Assembly (NCBI RefSeq): GCF_947331435.1
Contig: NZ_CAMZOF010000003.1
Span: 1 to 64,000 of the forward strand
DNA: 64,000 nucleotides
Reading direction: 5' to 3'
Source: Pelagibius sp. Alg239-R121
Lineage (GTDB): Bacteria; Pseudomonadota; Alphaproteobacteria; Kiloniellales; Kiloniellaceae
The notes beneath the pieces were generated by a model. The model was not told the origin of the DNA. It saw only the letters and a program-made list of their open reading frames with translations, and did not search any database. Positions 17,649 through 25,571 of the stretch are shown piece by piece; within the stretch, counting starts at the first letter, position 1, and every line of letters starts with the position of its first letter. A program made the position numbers and the translations under genes.

Positions 17649-19066
17649 TGGAAGTCGTCCTTCTGTTCTCGATGGTGATCGGCTTTCTGCTGATTGGTGT
17701 GCCGATTGCCGTGTCGCTTGGCCTTTCGTCTGTTCTGTTTCTGCTGTGGTTCTCCGACAGTTCGCTCGCCTCAGTGGCGCAGACGCTTTTCTCCGCGTTT
17801 GAGGGTCATTTCACGCTTCTGGCCATCCCGTTTTTCATTCTTGCATCCAGCTTCATGACAACCGGCGGCGTGGCGCGGCGGATCATCCGGTTTTCGATTG
17901 CCTGCGTCGGGCATTTTCCGGGCGGTCTGGCCATTGCGGGTGTCTTCGCCTGTATGATGTTCGCGGCCCTTTCAGGGTCGTCGCCCGCAACTGTTGTGGC
18001 GATCGGCTCGATCGTGATCGCCGGCATGCGGCAAGTCGGATACACCAAAGAATTCGCCGCCGGCGTTATCTGTAACGCAGGCACGTTGGGCATTCTCATC
18101 CCTCCATCCATCGTGATGGTCGTCTACGCCGCCTCGGTCGAAGTTTCTGTGGGCCGAATGTTCCTTGCTGGCGTGATCCCCGGTCTTCTGGCCGGTTTCA
18201 TGCTGATGGTGACGATTTACGTCATGGCAAAGATCAAAGACCTGCCCAAAGGCGAATGGCAGGGCTGGGGCGAAGTTGCTACTTCGGGCCGCGAGGCGGG
18301 CTGGGGCCTGTTCCTGATCGTGATCATCCTCGGCGGCATCTATGCCGGTATTTTCACACCCACCGAAGCCGCCGCAGTCGCAGCCGTCTACGCGTTCTTC
18401 ATCGCGACATTTGTTTACAAAGACATGGGGCCACTCACCGAACCGCGGGCCAAAAGCCTTTCGGCTGCTGCATTGGTCGAAGGCGCGTCTGCGGGCGATA
18501 AATTGCGTCTTAGTCAAAAACCCTGGGCGCTTGTCTCGGCCTTTTTCCATCGCGACACTCAGCAGACGCTTTTCGAAGCCGGCAAACTGACCGTGACGCT
18601 TCTTTTCGTCATCGCCACGGCGCTGATCCTGAAACACGTCCTGACCGAAGAGCAGGTGCCCCAACAAGTCGCCAATGCTATGCTTTCTGCCGGATTCGGG
18701 CCGGTCATGTTCCTGATCGTTGTGAACGTGATCCTGCTGATTGGCGGTCAGTTCATGGAACCGTCGGGATTGCTCGTGATCGTCGCGCCACTGGTCTTTC
18801 CGATCGCCATAGAGCTGGGCATCGACCCGATCCATCTGGGCATCATTATGGTCGTCAATATGGAGATCGGGATGATCACTCCTCCGGTGGGCCTGAACCT
18901 GTTCGTGACATCTGGCGTCGCGGGTATGTCGATGATGAGCGTCGTCAGGGCCGCATTGCCGTTCCTGGCCGTGCTTTTCGTCTTCCTGATCATCGTGACC
19001 TACGTGCCGTGGATCTCGACTGTGCTGCCAAATGCGGTGATGGGGCCTGAAATCATTGTGAATTAG
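17648..19066 (+). CDS. dctM: TRAP transporter large permease DctM
   Basis: A 472-residue multi-spanning permease of the DctM/IT superfamily. It has LLAIPFFILASSFMTTGG, the FAALSGSSPATVVAIGSI segment, LGILIPPSIVMVVYA, and near the end GMITPPVGLNLFVTSG, all in their usual order. It catalyses the sodium-coupled transport step with DctQ, receiving substrate from DctP. It is longer than typical members (about 425-440) because of a soluble loop around residues 255-305. Translation is coupled to dctQ by a one-base overlap. It is the last gene of its operon; a terminal-repeat element follows within 35 bases. Confidence 0.93.
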   Translation: MEVVLLFSMVIGFLLIGVPIAVSLGLSSVLFLLWFSDSSLASVAQTLFSAFEGHFTLLAIPFFILASSFMTTGGVARRIIRFSIACVGHFPGGLAIAGVFACMMFAALSGSSPATVVAIGSIVIAGMRQVGYTKEFAAGVICNAGTLGILIPPSIVMVVYAASVEVSVGRMFLAGVIPGLLAGFMLMVTIYVMAKIKDLPKGEWQGWGEVATSGREAGWGLFLIVIILGGIYAGIFTPTEAAAVAAVYAFFIATFVYKDMGPLTEPRAKSLSAAALVEGASAGDKLRLSQKPWALVSAFFHRDTQQTLFEAGKLTVTLLFVIATALILKHVLTEEQVPQQVANAMLSAGFGPVMFLIVVNVILLIGGQFMEPSGLLVIVAPLVFPIAIELGIDPIHLGIIMVVNMEIGMITPPVGLNLFVTSGVAGMSMMSVVRAALPFLAVLFVFLIIVTYVPWISTVLPNAVMGPEIIVN

Positions 19067-19099
19067 GCGTATTGGTCAAAACAGATTGTTGGCGCCTGC

Positions 19100-19274
19100 C
19101 TAGAGCATGTTCCAATCATATGGAATCATTTGACCGGGAAGGTTTTCGGTTCTGACAAGACGCGGTTCGCGATGCGATGCCCGTAGATCCACCGCGCATC
19201 GGATAAGAACTGCAACACAGTCAGAGCGGAATAGAACCCATCAAATGATTCTATATGATCGGAATATGCTCTAG
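19100..19274. mobile_element. 175-bp MITE-like element with 35-bp inverted ends
   Basis: The left end reads CTAGAGCATGTTCCAATCAT and goes on TATGGAATCATTTGA; the right end is its inverse with four mismatches (ATATTCCGATCATATAGAATC...). The outermost CTAG/TA could include a target duplication. No coding frame inside. This is a second family, unrelated in sequence to the 283-bp element, and it marks the boundary between the dctPQM operon and a decayed region. Confidence 0.78.
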
Positions 19275-19601
19275 CTGCCGCCATTTCTCTGTGTGTGTGT
19301 CTGAGGCGCTTACGATTTGAGCTTCGGTCGCGTCGGTTTGGCAGACCATTTTGTTCCGTCGTCCTCTGTCCAGAAACGTCAGCTTCACGCGTATCCCGCC
19401 CATTGGAGCAACCCGCAGCATCGGTCACTCTGGCTCGCTCCGGCTATTCCTCGCACCGTGAACGAATGGCCGCTTTCCTTAGCGTAGTCTTCTGCCCGCC
19501 TACCGGAACCGACCCCTGTTGTGGCGGGCTCTGTAAGCGGAAAAAGAAAAGCGTGGAGCGCGGCGACTCGGCATTGAACGAACCGGGCGATGACCAGACC
19601 G

Positions 19602-19649
19602 GGTACAGTCCGGGCCAGGTACAATTTGGACCAGATACAGTCCGGGCCA
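19602..19649. repeat. Three 16-bp imperfect tandem repeats
   Basis: Units GGTACAGTCCGGGCCA, GGTACAATTTGGACCA and GATACAGTCCGGGCCA follow one another head to tail. The first and third differ at one base only, the middle one at four. No function is evident; it lies in decayed DNA. Confidence 0.75.
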
Positions 19650-19754
19650 GGCAGCGCCTAAACGCGCCAACGCCAAATGCGGCAGCACCCGAACGCGGCA
19701 ATGGGGTCCGGTGCCCAGAGCGAGTTGAAGGGACTCTGCCCTACCGGCTGCCCT

Positions 19755-20275
19755 TCACGATCCTCGGAAAGTACTGGATTTGGCCGTTCGGATCATCCTG
19801 TTCGCGACGGCAACATCTATAGCGGCTTCTTTCTGCTGCGGCCTGAAACTGCGGGCGCGGAGGTCATCGTCGCCGAGGCTCCTGAGCCACCCGATCACGG
19901 TCATGCCTACGCCCACGCCCAATGAGCGTAGGCCGTAATCATGGCGCTTCCGCCAGGCGATACCGCCAAGGCTGGTAATCTCCGCCGCATGACTTTCTCG
20001 CTCACTGCCGCCGTGCGGCGTGCCCGGCGGCCGGAGCGGCTGCGGAGAGACAGAGCCAACATGAGTGTTGTCTCGATCGCCAGCTTGAAAATGACAGCCT
20101 GTTCGCCTGGTATCTTGCGAAGAGGCGCCGGCCAGGCTCCAAGAGCTGATTCCTCGATCCGGAAAAGAATGTCGCCGCGCTGAACCGGTCCACGTTCGCA
20201 ATCCTGCCAATTTGTCACGCGGTAGCGGGCTTTCTCGAACGTGTGACGGTAAGCATCGTGATATCTGAAGGGCAT
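19755..20275 (-). pseudogene. IS5-family transposase remnant, core deleted
   Basis: Two separated pieces of an IS5-type DDE transposase remain on the minus strand. The N-terminal piece starts at the ATG at 20275 (MPFRYHDAYRH, then KARYRVTNWQDCERG, RGDILFRIEESALGAW and LAIETTLMLALSLR), matching the conserved opening of this family. After about 85 codons the frame degenerates. A second frame then gives WRKRHDYGLRSL and GDDDLRARSFRPQQKEAAID ending near AVANRM, which is the family's C-terminal signature. The central catalytic part with two of the acidic residues is missing, so it is a dead internal-deletion copy. Confidence 0.78.
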
Positions 20276-20640
20276 GAACTTCCGGAAACTTAGATACCGG
20301 GCCGGCGTCATAATCGATCGGACAGTCCATGCACCAATCCCAGTGAGCGCTGGGAGGGGAGCGAGGCCTACGGAGGCAGGTGTGTGTTCGGCTGACTCGG
20401 AGCCGTTGGAGGGAAGAGGCGCCTGCAAGATACCTTGAACCAAAAAGCCGAGCATATGGGCTCGGTGAGCGCTGAAGGCCGTTCGCTTTCCGGTTAGTCC
20501 TTGATAAAGCAGTATATTATCCGTTTCCAGATACCCGTTGTGCCCCCTCAAATGTTGAACGCATATTCAGATTCTGTATTTAGAATGCAGAATTCAGAAT
20601 TTTATTTCTTGTGTTAATGTCGATCTTGAGCCTGCTGGTC

Positions 20641-21690
20641 TTATCTGCTTTGCAGGGGCTCGACTTCGGATCTCAGCCAGTCGCGAAAGAGTTCGGCGGC
20701 TGGTCGCAGGGCGCTCGCCGAAGGGTAGGTGAGATAATAGGATTGGGTGCCCTGAACTGAGAAGCGCTGGGAGTCCCGGCTTGACCGGGCACCGCTCTCT
20801 GCGGACGGCGGCAGAGCGCAAGGAACCAGTCCAAAGGTCCGGACCAGCCGGTCCGTCGCGGGGGCGCGGGCAAGGGCGATGCCGTATCCTTCCGCCGCCA
20901 GCGCCAGTGCAAGCTGTGTGGTGTCGGCGAAGCTGATGTCTGCGGTTTTGAGTCTGGCTGTTTTTTGCCCGTTTCTTGGGTGCTGGGCAGTTGAATGCTG
21001 GGAAGAAACCGGCTCTTCCGGCATGACCCCGTTTTCTTCGTCATCGCTAGGTGGAGCGGCGTCCTCCTGGTCAAGGCTCTGGAGGAGCTGAAACCAGCCG
21101 GTCCGGTGGCTTGCGATTTCAATCAGGCGATGGTCGAGCAGGTCGTCTGCCGACGTGATGACCTCAGCGAGCTTGGGTATGGCGACCGGATAAAGAGTTT
21201 CTCCGAACAGCAGCTCTCCTTCTTCATTCAGATCGGGCCCGGATCCGAACACAATCCGCAGGTCCGCCCCCGGACGCCGGAAGTCCTCATTGTAGTTGCC
21301 GGTCATGAGGTGAAGCTGGACATCCGGGTTGGCCGCACGAAATGCGGACAGGCGCGGGGCCAGCCAGGAACAGGCGAACATCAGGCTTGCCTGCACCGTC
21401 AGGGGTTCGCGTGCGCGGCTTCCGAAGAGGGCCGCCGCCGTGGTTTCCACTGATTGGAAAGACTGCTGGACAACCGGCAGGAAGGCCTTGCCCGCATCGG
21501 TCAGGGTCACCGAGCGCGGGCCGCGTTCGAACAGGGGCTTTCCCAGATAACTCTCAAGCGCCTTGATCTGCTGGCTGACCGCCGGCGGGCTCATGTTCAG
21601 CAGCTCCGCCGCCCGGGCAAAACTCTCGGTGCGCGCCGCGGATTCGAACACCCGGAGCCAGTTGAGCGAAGGGATGCGGGTAAAGCTCAT
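20641..21690 (-). CDS. LysR-family regulator (GcvA-like) with insertions
   Basis: A 349-residue LTTR; the family normally has about 300. The DNA-binding part is typical (LNWLRVFESAARTESFARAAELLNMSPPAVSQQIKALE) and the effector domain begins at LTVQASLMFACSWLAPRL as in GcvA/AmpR-like members. The extra length comes from an acidic, low-complexity insert around residues 206-250 (QEDAAPPSDDEENG and on through HSTAQHPRNGQ) and a smaller one near 300-320 (SAESGARSSRDSQ). Both fall in the effector domain and probably form surface loops. It diverges from the PhyH-HD gene pair and is the likely regulator of that operon. Confidence 0.88.
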   Translation of the reverse strand: MSFTRIPSLNWLRVFESAARTESFARAAELLNMSPPAVSQQIKALESYLGKPLFERGPRSVTLTDAGKAFLPVVQQSFQSVETTAAALFGSRAREPLTVQASLMFACSWLAPRLSAFRAANPDVQLHLMTGNYNEDFRRPGADLRIVFGSGPDLNEEGELLFGETLYPVAIPKLAEVITSADDLLDHRLIEIASHRTGWFQLLQSLDQEDAAPPSDDEENGVMPEEPVSSQHSTAQHPRNGQKTARLKTADISFADTTQLALALAAEGYGIALARAPATDRLVRTFGLVPCALPPSAESGARSSRDSQRFSVQGTQSYYLTYPSASALRPAAELFRDWLRSEVEPLQSR

Positions 21691-21797
21691 GGAGTAAGGA
21701 TAAGTTGAGCTTAATCATAGAGGCAAGAAACAAAGCTTTTCGCCGCGTGGGCTTTTGAAGCAAATGAAGCGAACGCACAACGCGCGGAGCAAACACC

Positions 21798-22679
21798 ATG
21801 GCCCCAACTCCTGCCTCATCTCTTGCCGGATCTCTTGCTCCTGCCGCCGTCGACCGCTATCAGCGTGACGGTTTTCTGTTTCCGCTGAATGTCTTCGACG
21901 CCGCAGAAACGGCCCGGCACCGCGCCGCCATCGAGGCTCTGGAGGCCAGGGACGATCCCGCCTTGCCCCGTCCGCTGGGCCAGTACTTCAGGGTCAATGC
22001 GCACTATGTGCTGCCGCTGGCGGTGGAACTTGCCCTGACACCCAAGATCCTCGATATCGTGGGTTCGATCCTGGGGCCGGATTTACTGGTCTGGAGCTGC
22101 GAATTCTTCATCAAGGAAGCGGGCACGCCCAAGATCGTCTCCTGGCATCAGGACCTGACCTACTGGGGCCTGGGCGAGACGGACGGGGAGATGACCGCCT
22201 GGCTCGCCTTGTCGCCGGCGACCCCAAAATCCGGGTGCATGCGGTTTGTCGCCGGGTCGCACAGGAAACACATCCAGCCGCACAAAGACACCTTCAACGC
22301 CGACAATCTGCTGTCGCGCGGACAGGAGCTTGCGGTGGCGGTTGACGAAGCGGACGCCACGGACGTGGTTCTTGAACCGGGACAGATGTCGCTTCATCAT
22401 GGCCGCATGTTCCACGCGTCCGGCCCGAACCATTCGGACGACCGGAGGATCGGCGTTGCGATCCGTTACGTCACCCCCGCCGTCCGCCAGATTGTCGGCA
22501 AGCGCGACTACGCCATGCTGGCGCGTGGAATGGACCGGGACCGGAACTGGATCAACGTCGCGCCCCCAGGCGGGAACTTTGAGCCGGCGGCTCTGGCACG
22601 TTATGAAACCATTCTTGCCGATCAGACCGAGGCTCTGTCGGCAGGGGCGGCGCAGCCGGTCGGACTCTATGCGACCTAA
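21798..22679 (+). CDS. PhyH-family Fe(II)/2OG dioxygenase, PhnY-like
   Basis: A 293-residue dioxygenase of the phytanoyl-CoA hydroxylase family. The iron ligands are visible as His-Gln-Asp in SWHQDLTYWG and the distal His in FHASGPNHSDDRR, with the 2-oxoglutarate-binding Arg a few residues later (DRRIGVAIRY). TAWLALSPATPKSGCMRFV and EPGQMSLHHGRMFH are the middle family blocks. PhnY, which hydroxylates 2-aminoethylphosphonate, belongs to this branch and shares these blocks in memory. It is immediately followed by an HD-domain gene with the metal-ligand pattern of PhnZ, the enzyme that completes C-P cleavage. No phosphonate transporter is seen here, so the substrate remains open. GGAG lies nine bases before the ATG. 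Confidence 0.87.
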   Translation: MAPTPASSLAGSLAPAAVDRYQRDGFLFPLNVFDAAETARHRAAIEALEARDDPALPRPLGQYFRVNAHYVLPLAVELALTPKILDIVGSILGPDLLVWSCEFFIKEAGTPKIVSWHQDLTYWGLGETDGEMTAWLALSPATPKSGCMRFVAGSHRKHIQPHKDTFNADNLLSRGQELAVAVDEADATDVVLEPGQMSLHHGRMFHASGPNHSDDRRIGVAIRYVTPAVRQIVGKRDYAMLARGMDRDRNWINVAPPGGNFEPAALARYETILADQTEALSAGAAQPVGLYAT

Positions 22680-22688
22680 CCCGAGCGT

Positions 22689-22724
22689 CTTGGCAGACGC
22701 GACCGCCTTGGCAGACGCGACCGC
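22689..22724. repeat. Perfect 18-bp tandem duplication in spacer
   Basis: CTTGGCAGACGCGACCGC is repeated twice head to tail, followed by a partial third CTTG, in the 61-base gap between the PhyH and HD genes. It looks like a recent slippage duplication. It lies outside both coding frames and upstream of the HD ribosome site. Confidence 0.85.
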
Positions 22725-22740
22725 CTTGCAGGAGATCGAA

Positions 22741-23388
22741 ATGACTGAGGCCATTGCAGCGCAAGATTCCGTCGAACCCGGTGACACGGAGGACCGGACG
22801 GTTTCCTTCACCCAGATGAAGGACGGGACCAGGGAAGAGTATCTGCTTTTGCAGCGATACGAGGCCGCGCATCACACGGATACGGCGGAACGGCTGCTGC
22901 GCGAGATGCGGCTGCAGGCTGAAGAGACCATCCCGGGCTATCAGATCACCCGCCTGGAGCATGCGCTTCAGTCGGCGACGCGGGCCCACCGCGAGGGGGC
23001 TGGCCTGGATTGGGTGGTTGCGACCCTGCTGCACGATATCGGTGACGGTCTGGCGCCGCAAAACCACGATCGGTTTGCCGCTGAGATTCTGCGCCCCTTC
23101 GTGCGCGACGAAGTCACCTGGGTGGTCGAACGCCACGGTGCCTTTCAAATGGTCTACTACGCGCATCACTACGGCTGGGACCAGTACGAGCGCGAAAAAT
23201 ACCGCGATAATCCCTACTACCAGACCTGCGTCGATTTCTGCGAGCGCTGGGACCAGTCCTCTTTCGATCCGGCCTATGAGAGTGAGCCGCTTGCGTTCTT
23301 TGAGCCGATGGTGCGGGAGGTCTTTCTGCGCAAAGCCTATGACGAGGCTGTCCTGCAGACCGGCGTGGTGAAGGGCCTGGCTGCCTAA
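22741..23388 (+). CDS. HD-domain protein, PhnZ/MIOX-like mixed-valence type
   Basis: A 215-residue HD-domain protein. Counting from the ATG at 22741 (AGGAG seven bases upstream), possible metal ligands are His74 (RLEHALQSA), His98-Asp99 (LLHDIGD), His109, His132 (VERHGAF) and Asp171 (RWDQSSFDP). The set H-HD-H-H-D is that of PhnZ and myo-inositol oxygenase, which use a di-iron centre for oxygenation, and the first spacing (24 residues) equals PhnZ. A tyrosine (Tyr67) just before the first His also matches the PhnZ substrate-gating region. Together with the upstream PhyH gene this suggests an oxidative C-P (or similar) cleavage pair. A plain phosphohydrolase is the alternative. Confidence 0.83.
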   Translation: MTEAIAAQDSVEPGDTEDRTVSFTQMKDGTREEYLLLQRYEAAHHTDTAERLLREMRLQAEETIPGYQITRLEHALQSATRAHREGAGLDWVVATLLHDIGDGLAPQNHDRFAAEILRPFVRDEVTWVVERHGAFQMVYYAHHYGWDQYEREKYRDNPYYQTCVDFCERWDQSSFDPAYESEPLAFFEPMVREVFLRKAYDEAVLQTGVVKGLAA

Positions 23389-23441
23389 ACCCGAATTCAC
23401 CGCTGCCGGCGGCTGTCGGGCCGGGTTCCGGTTCTTTGCCG

Positions 23442-24089
23442 TCAGACCACAATCGGCCGGCTGCCGGTCCGTTTGGCGATGATCAGGCGGCCGGGGCGCT
23501 CGAGGGCATCCATGTAATTGGAGCTTTCGATCTTCTCGACTTCCCAAAAACCCGCAGACTGCAGATCGCGGAATCTTCTTGGGTAATCCCGTTCTTCGTA
23601 GGGCAGGGCGTTCATATAGATGACCATCGGCGCGCCCGGTTTGACCACTCGGATCAGTTCGCGCAGGTTATCGGGGCCGACGTGCCCACCGCCGAAAGCG
23701 CCGACACAGATCAGGGCGTCGTAACTGGCATCCGGAATGCTGGTCCGTTTGGTCAGATTGCCGGGCAAAAGCTGCCGGTAGATGCCGAGACGCCGCGCCT
23801 GGGACAGCATGCCCGGCGAGATGTCGAGGCCGTCGATCCTCGTATAGCCGTTCGATGCCAGCTTTCGACCGACCAGTCCGGTGCCGCATCCAAGGTCGAT
23901 GATCGTCGCCTGCCGGTCCGGGGCGGCAGTGAGAAAGGCTTCAACCGCGATCCGGGGGGCGACGTAACCGTAGGTGTGAATCAGATCGGCGTCGTAATCC
24001 GCAGACCAGGCGTCGTAGTGTTCCTGAGGATTTATGTCCGTACGCGCACCGCTGACGGCGGCAAGTTTCCCCTCCGGCTGCTTCGGCAT
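23442..24089 (-). CDS. Class I SAM-dependent methyltransferase
   Basis: A 215-residue methyltransferase with the class I fold: TIIDLGCGTGLVGRKLA (motif I), IDGLDISPGMLSQARRLG (motif II), YDALICVGAFGGGHV (motif IV region) and a C-terminal lid. The N-terminus (DAWSADYDADL) is typical of UbiE/Williams-Beuren-type methyltransferases. The ATG at 24089 is preferred because AAGGAG lies eight bases upstream; the GTG at 24098 overlaps that site. It is convergent with the PhyH-HD operon and its substrate is unknown. Confidence 0.88.
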   Translation of the reverse strand: MPKQPEGKLAAVSGARTDINPQEHYDAWSADYDADLIHTYGYVAPRIAVEAFLTAAPDRQATIIDLGCGTGLVGRKLASNGYTRIDGLDISPGMLSQARRLGIYRQLLPGNLTKRTSIPDASYDALICVGAFGGGHVGPDNLRELIRVVKPGAPMVIYMNALPYEERDYPRRFRDLQSAGFWEVEKIESSNYMDALERPGRLIIAKRTGSRPIVV

Positions 24090-24213
24090 GACGGTCACTC
24101 CTTAATTTCGACACCTTGTATCAGAGCCCGTGCGCTTTTCATTGCTTCAGGAAAAAACGCGGGGCGCAATCTGTGAGTTTAAGAGGAGATTGACCGTTCA
24201 GGCAACGCGTTGC

Positions 24214-24741
24214 TTACGACAGTGCGCCTTCGTGTTCCAGCAGCCAGCGCTTGCGTTTCAGCCCGCCGGCATAGCCCGTCAGCTTACCGGTACTGCCGAT
24301 AAGACGATGACAGGGGACCACGATCGATAAGGGATTCCGGCCATTGGCAGCACCGACCGCGCGCGGTGCGTCGGGGCGCTTGAGTTTCTTCGCCATTTCG
24401 CCGTATTGCCAGGTCTGGCCGGCCGGAATCGTACGCAGCCGCTGCCAGACCTGCTGTTGAAAGCTGGTGCCGCCACTGTCGATTGGAAGACTGTCGATCG
24501 CGGCCAAGTCGCCGTCGAAGTAAGCCTCCAGTTGTTTGTGGTAGCCGCCGGGGATCTTGGTGAGACGCACGTCGTATTGCGCAAACCGGGCCTTTAGGTT
24601 CTTGAGCAGGCGGTCGGCGCAGTCGTCGAATTCGACCGCGCAGAGGCCGTGCGCCGGACCTGTTTCAGGCTTGCCGTCCCGGGCCACCAGGACGACACGG
24701 CCGATAGGCGAAGGGATTTCATCGATCAGGAGAGTGACCAC
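24214..24741 (-). CDS. ogt: O6-methylguanine-DNA methyltransferase (Ogt type)
   Basis: A 175-residue DNA repair protein that transfers alkyl groups from O6-alkylguanine to its own cysteine. The active-site block IVVPCHRLIGSTGKLTGYA has the acceptor Cys in PCHR, and the helix-turn-helix block QQVWQRLRTIPAGQTWQYGE is also clear. There is no Ada-type N-terminal metal domain. I place the start at a GTG (24741) that precedes LLIDEIPSPIG closely, as in other Ogt proteins; a TTG further upstream gives an unusual charged lead. It stands alone between the methyltransferase gene and the marR gene. Confidence 0.92.
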   Translation of the reverse strand: MVTLLIDEIPSPIGRVVLVARDGKPETGPAHGLCAVEFDDCADRLLKNLKARFAQYDVRLTKIPGGYHKQLEAYFDGDLAAIDSLPIDSGGTSFQQQVWQRLRTIPAGQTWQYGEMAKKLKRPDAPRAVGAANGRNPLSIVVPCHRLIGSTGKLTGYAGGLKRKRWLLEHEGALS

Positions 24742-24908
24742 GGCAGCTCTGCGTCCTTTTCCATCGGTTTGGCCTTTCCCCGTTCCGGGCAATGAAGCCA
24801 GGGAGTTTCGATCTCAATAAGCGTTGAATCAAGCGGCAGGGGATAAGCCACCGGAGAACAATAGATTGGCGATGCACGAACCGCTGGCCGGAAGCGGCTG
24901 TCATAAGG

Positions 24909-24927
24909 TAATTGACAATGTCAACTA
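24909..24927. promoter_or_regulatory. Candidate MarR operator palindrome
   Basis: TAATTGACAATGTCAACTA is a near-perfect inverted repeat (TTGAC, three-base centre, GTCAA, with TA on both flanks). It is about 100 bases upstream of marR and within the only upstream space of the marR-dehalogenase pair. MarR proteins typically bind palindromes of this length. Functional assignment is inference. Confidence 0.6.
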
Positions 24928-25023
24928 TCTTGCGGAAACTGATAATGCCTGGCGGCTTTACACGTTGTGCGGGGAAGACGTGAATCAGCTTCCACGTCAC
25001 GGAGTTGAGGTTAAAGCAGGCCA

Positions 25024-25482
25024 ATGGACCAAAAAGCGCTCTCTTACAAACTGCGAGATGGATTGGGTTACCGGGTGTCGCGCCTCGCCCGTGTGATGGA
25101 ACGCGACTTCGAGCGTCGGCTTGCCGGTTTGGGCATCACCCGTCTGATGTGGTGTGTTCTGCCCACTGTGGGGTTGGAAAACATCGAGCGGCCGTCCGAT
25201 ATCGCCGAGCACATTGGCGTCGACCGGACGGCCCTTTCACGGGTCCTGCGCGAAATGGAAGCCAAGGACCTGGTGCGGCGTGCGCGGGATGACAGCGATG
25301 GACGGTCAACGCGCGTAAGTCTGACCAGGAAGGGGCGGCGTTGCCTCGATGGTGCCTTGCCGCAATCCCAGGGGACGACCAACCATTTCGGCGGCAAACT
25401 GAATTGCCGGGAAGTCGAAATTCTCCATCGCCTGATCGATAAACTGCTTTCCGGTGAAGAGGGCGCGCTTCCCGGAATCTAG
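25024..25482 (+). CDS. MarR-family regulator beside reductive dehalogenase
   Basis: A 152-residue winged-helix regulator. DIAEHIGVDRTALSRVLREME is the helix-turn-helix and RRARDDSDGRSTRVSLTRKG is the beta-wing with the DxRS signature; the flanking helices form the dimer interface. MarR proteins often sense aromatic acids or phenols. The next gene, about 90 bases downstream in the same direction, is a catabolic reductive dehalogenase, whose known substrates are halogenated phenols and hydroxybenzoates; direct regulation by the substrate is likely. Confidence 0.92.
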   Translation: MDQKALSYKLRDGLGYRVSRLARVMERDFERRLAGLGITRLMWCVLPTVGLENIERPSDIAEHIGVDRTALSRVLREMEAKDLVRRARDDSDGRSTRVSLTRKGRRCLDGALPQSQGTTNHFGGKLNCREVEILHRLIDKLLSGEEGALPGI

Positions 25483-25571
25483 AGTCGGATTCACGGTTTT
25501 TACCAAAACAGTGAAAAACGATCTGCCTCAGACTCTGGAACGCGGGCAGGTGACACGAAGGGATGAAAAGC

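Larger units (their letters stand above)
19275..20640. other. Decayed mobile-DNA region
   Basis: About 1.4 kb with no intact gene between dctM and the next LysR gene. It contains a GT run near 19290, three 16-bp tandem units (19602-19649) and an IS5-type transposase remnant (19755-20275). Other open frames lack ribosome sites and recognisable motifs. It reads as a graveyard where elements inserted and were deleted. Confidence 0.6.

Noticed and set aside
17972-18835. 287-codon frame opposite dctM
   Set aside because: His/Asp-rich antisense text without motifs; dctM is unambiguous.
22246-22740. Long upstream extension of the HD-domain frame
   Set aside because: It overlaps the PhyH gene in another frame, and the ATG at 22741 has a good ribosome site.
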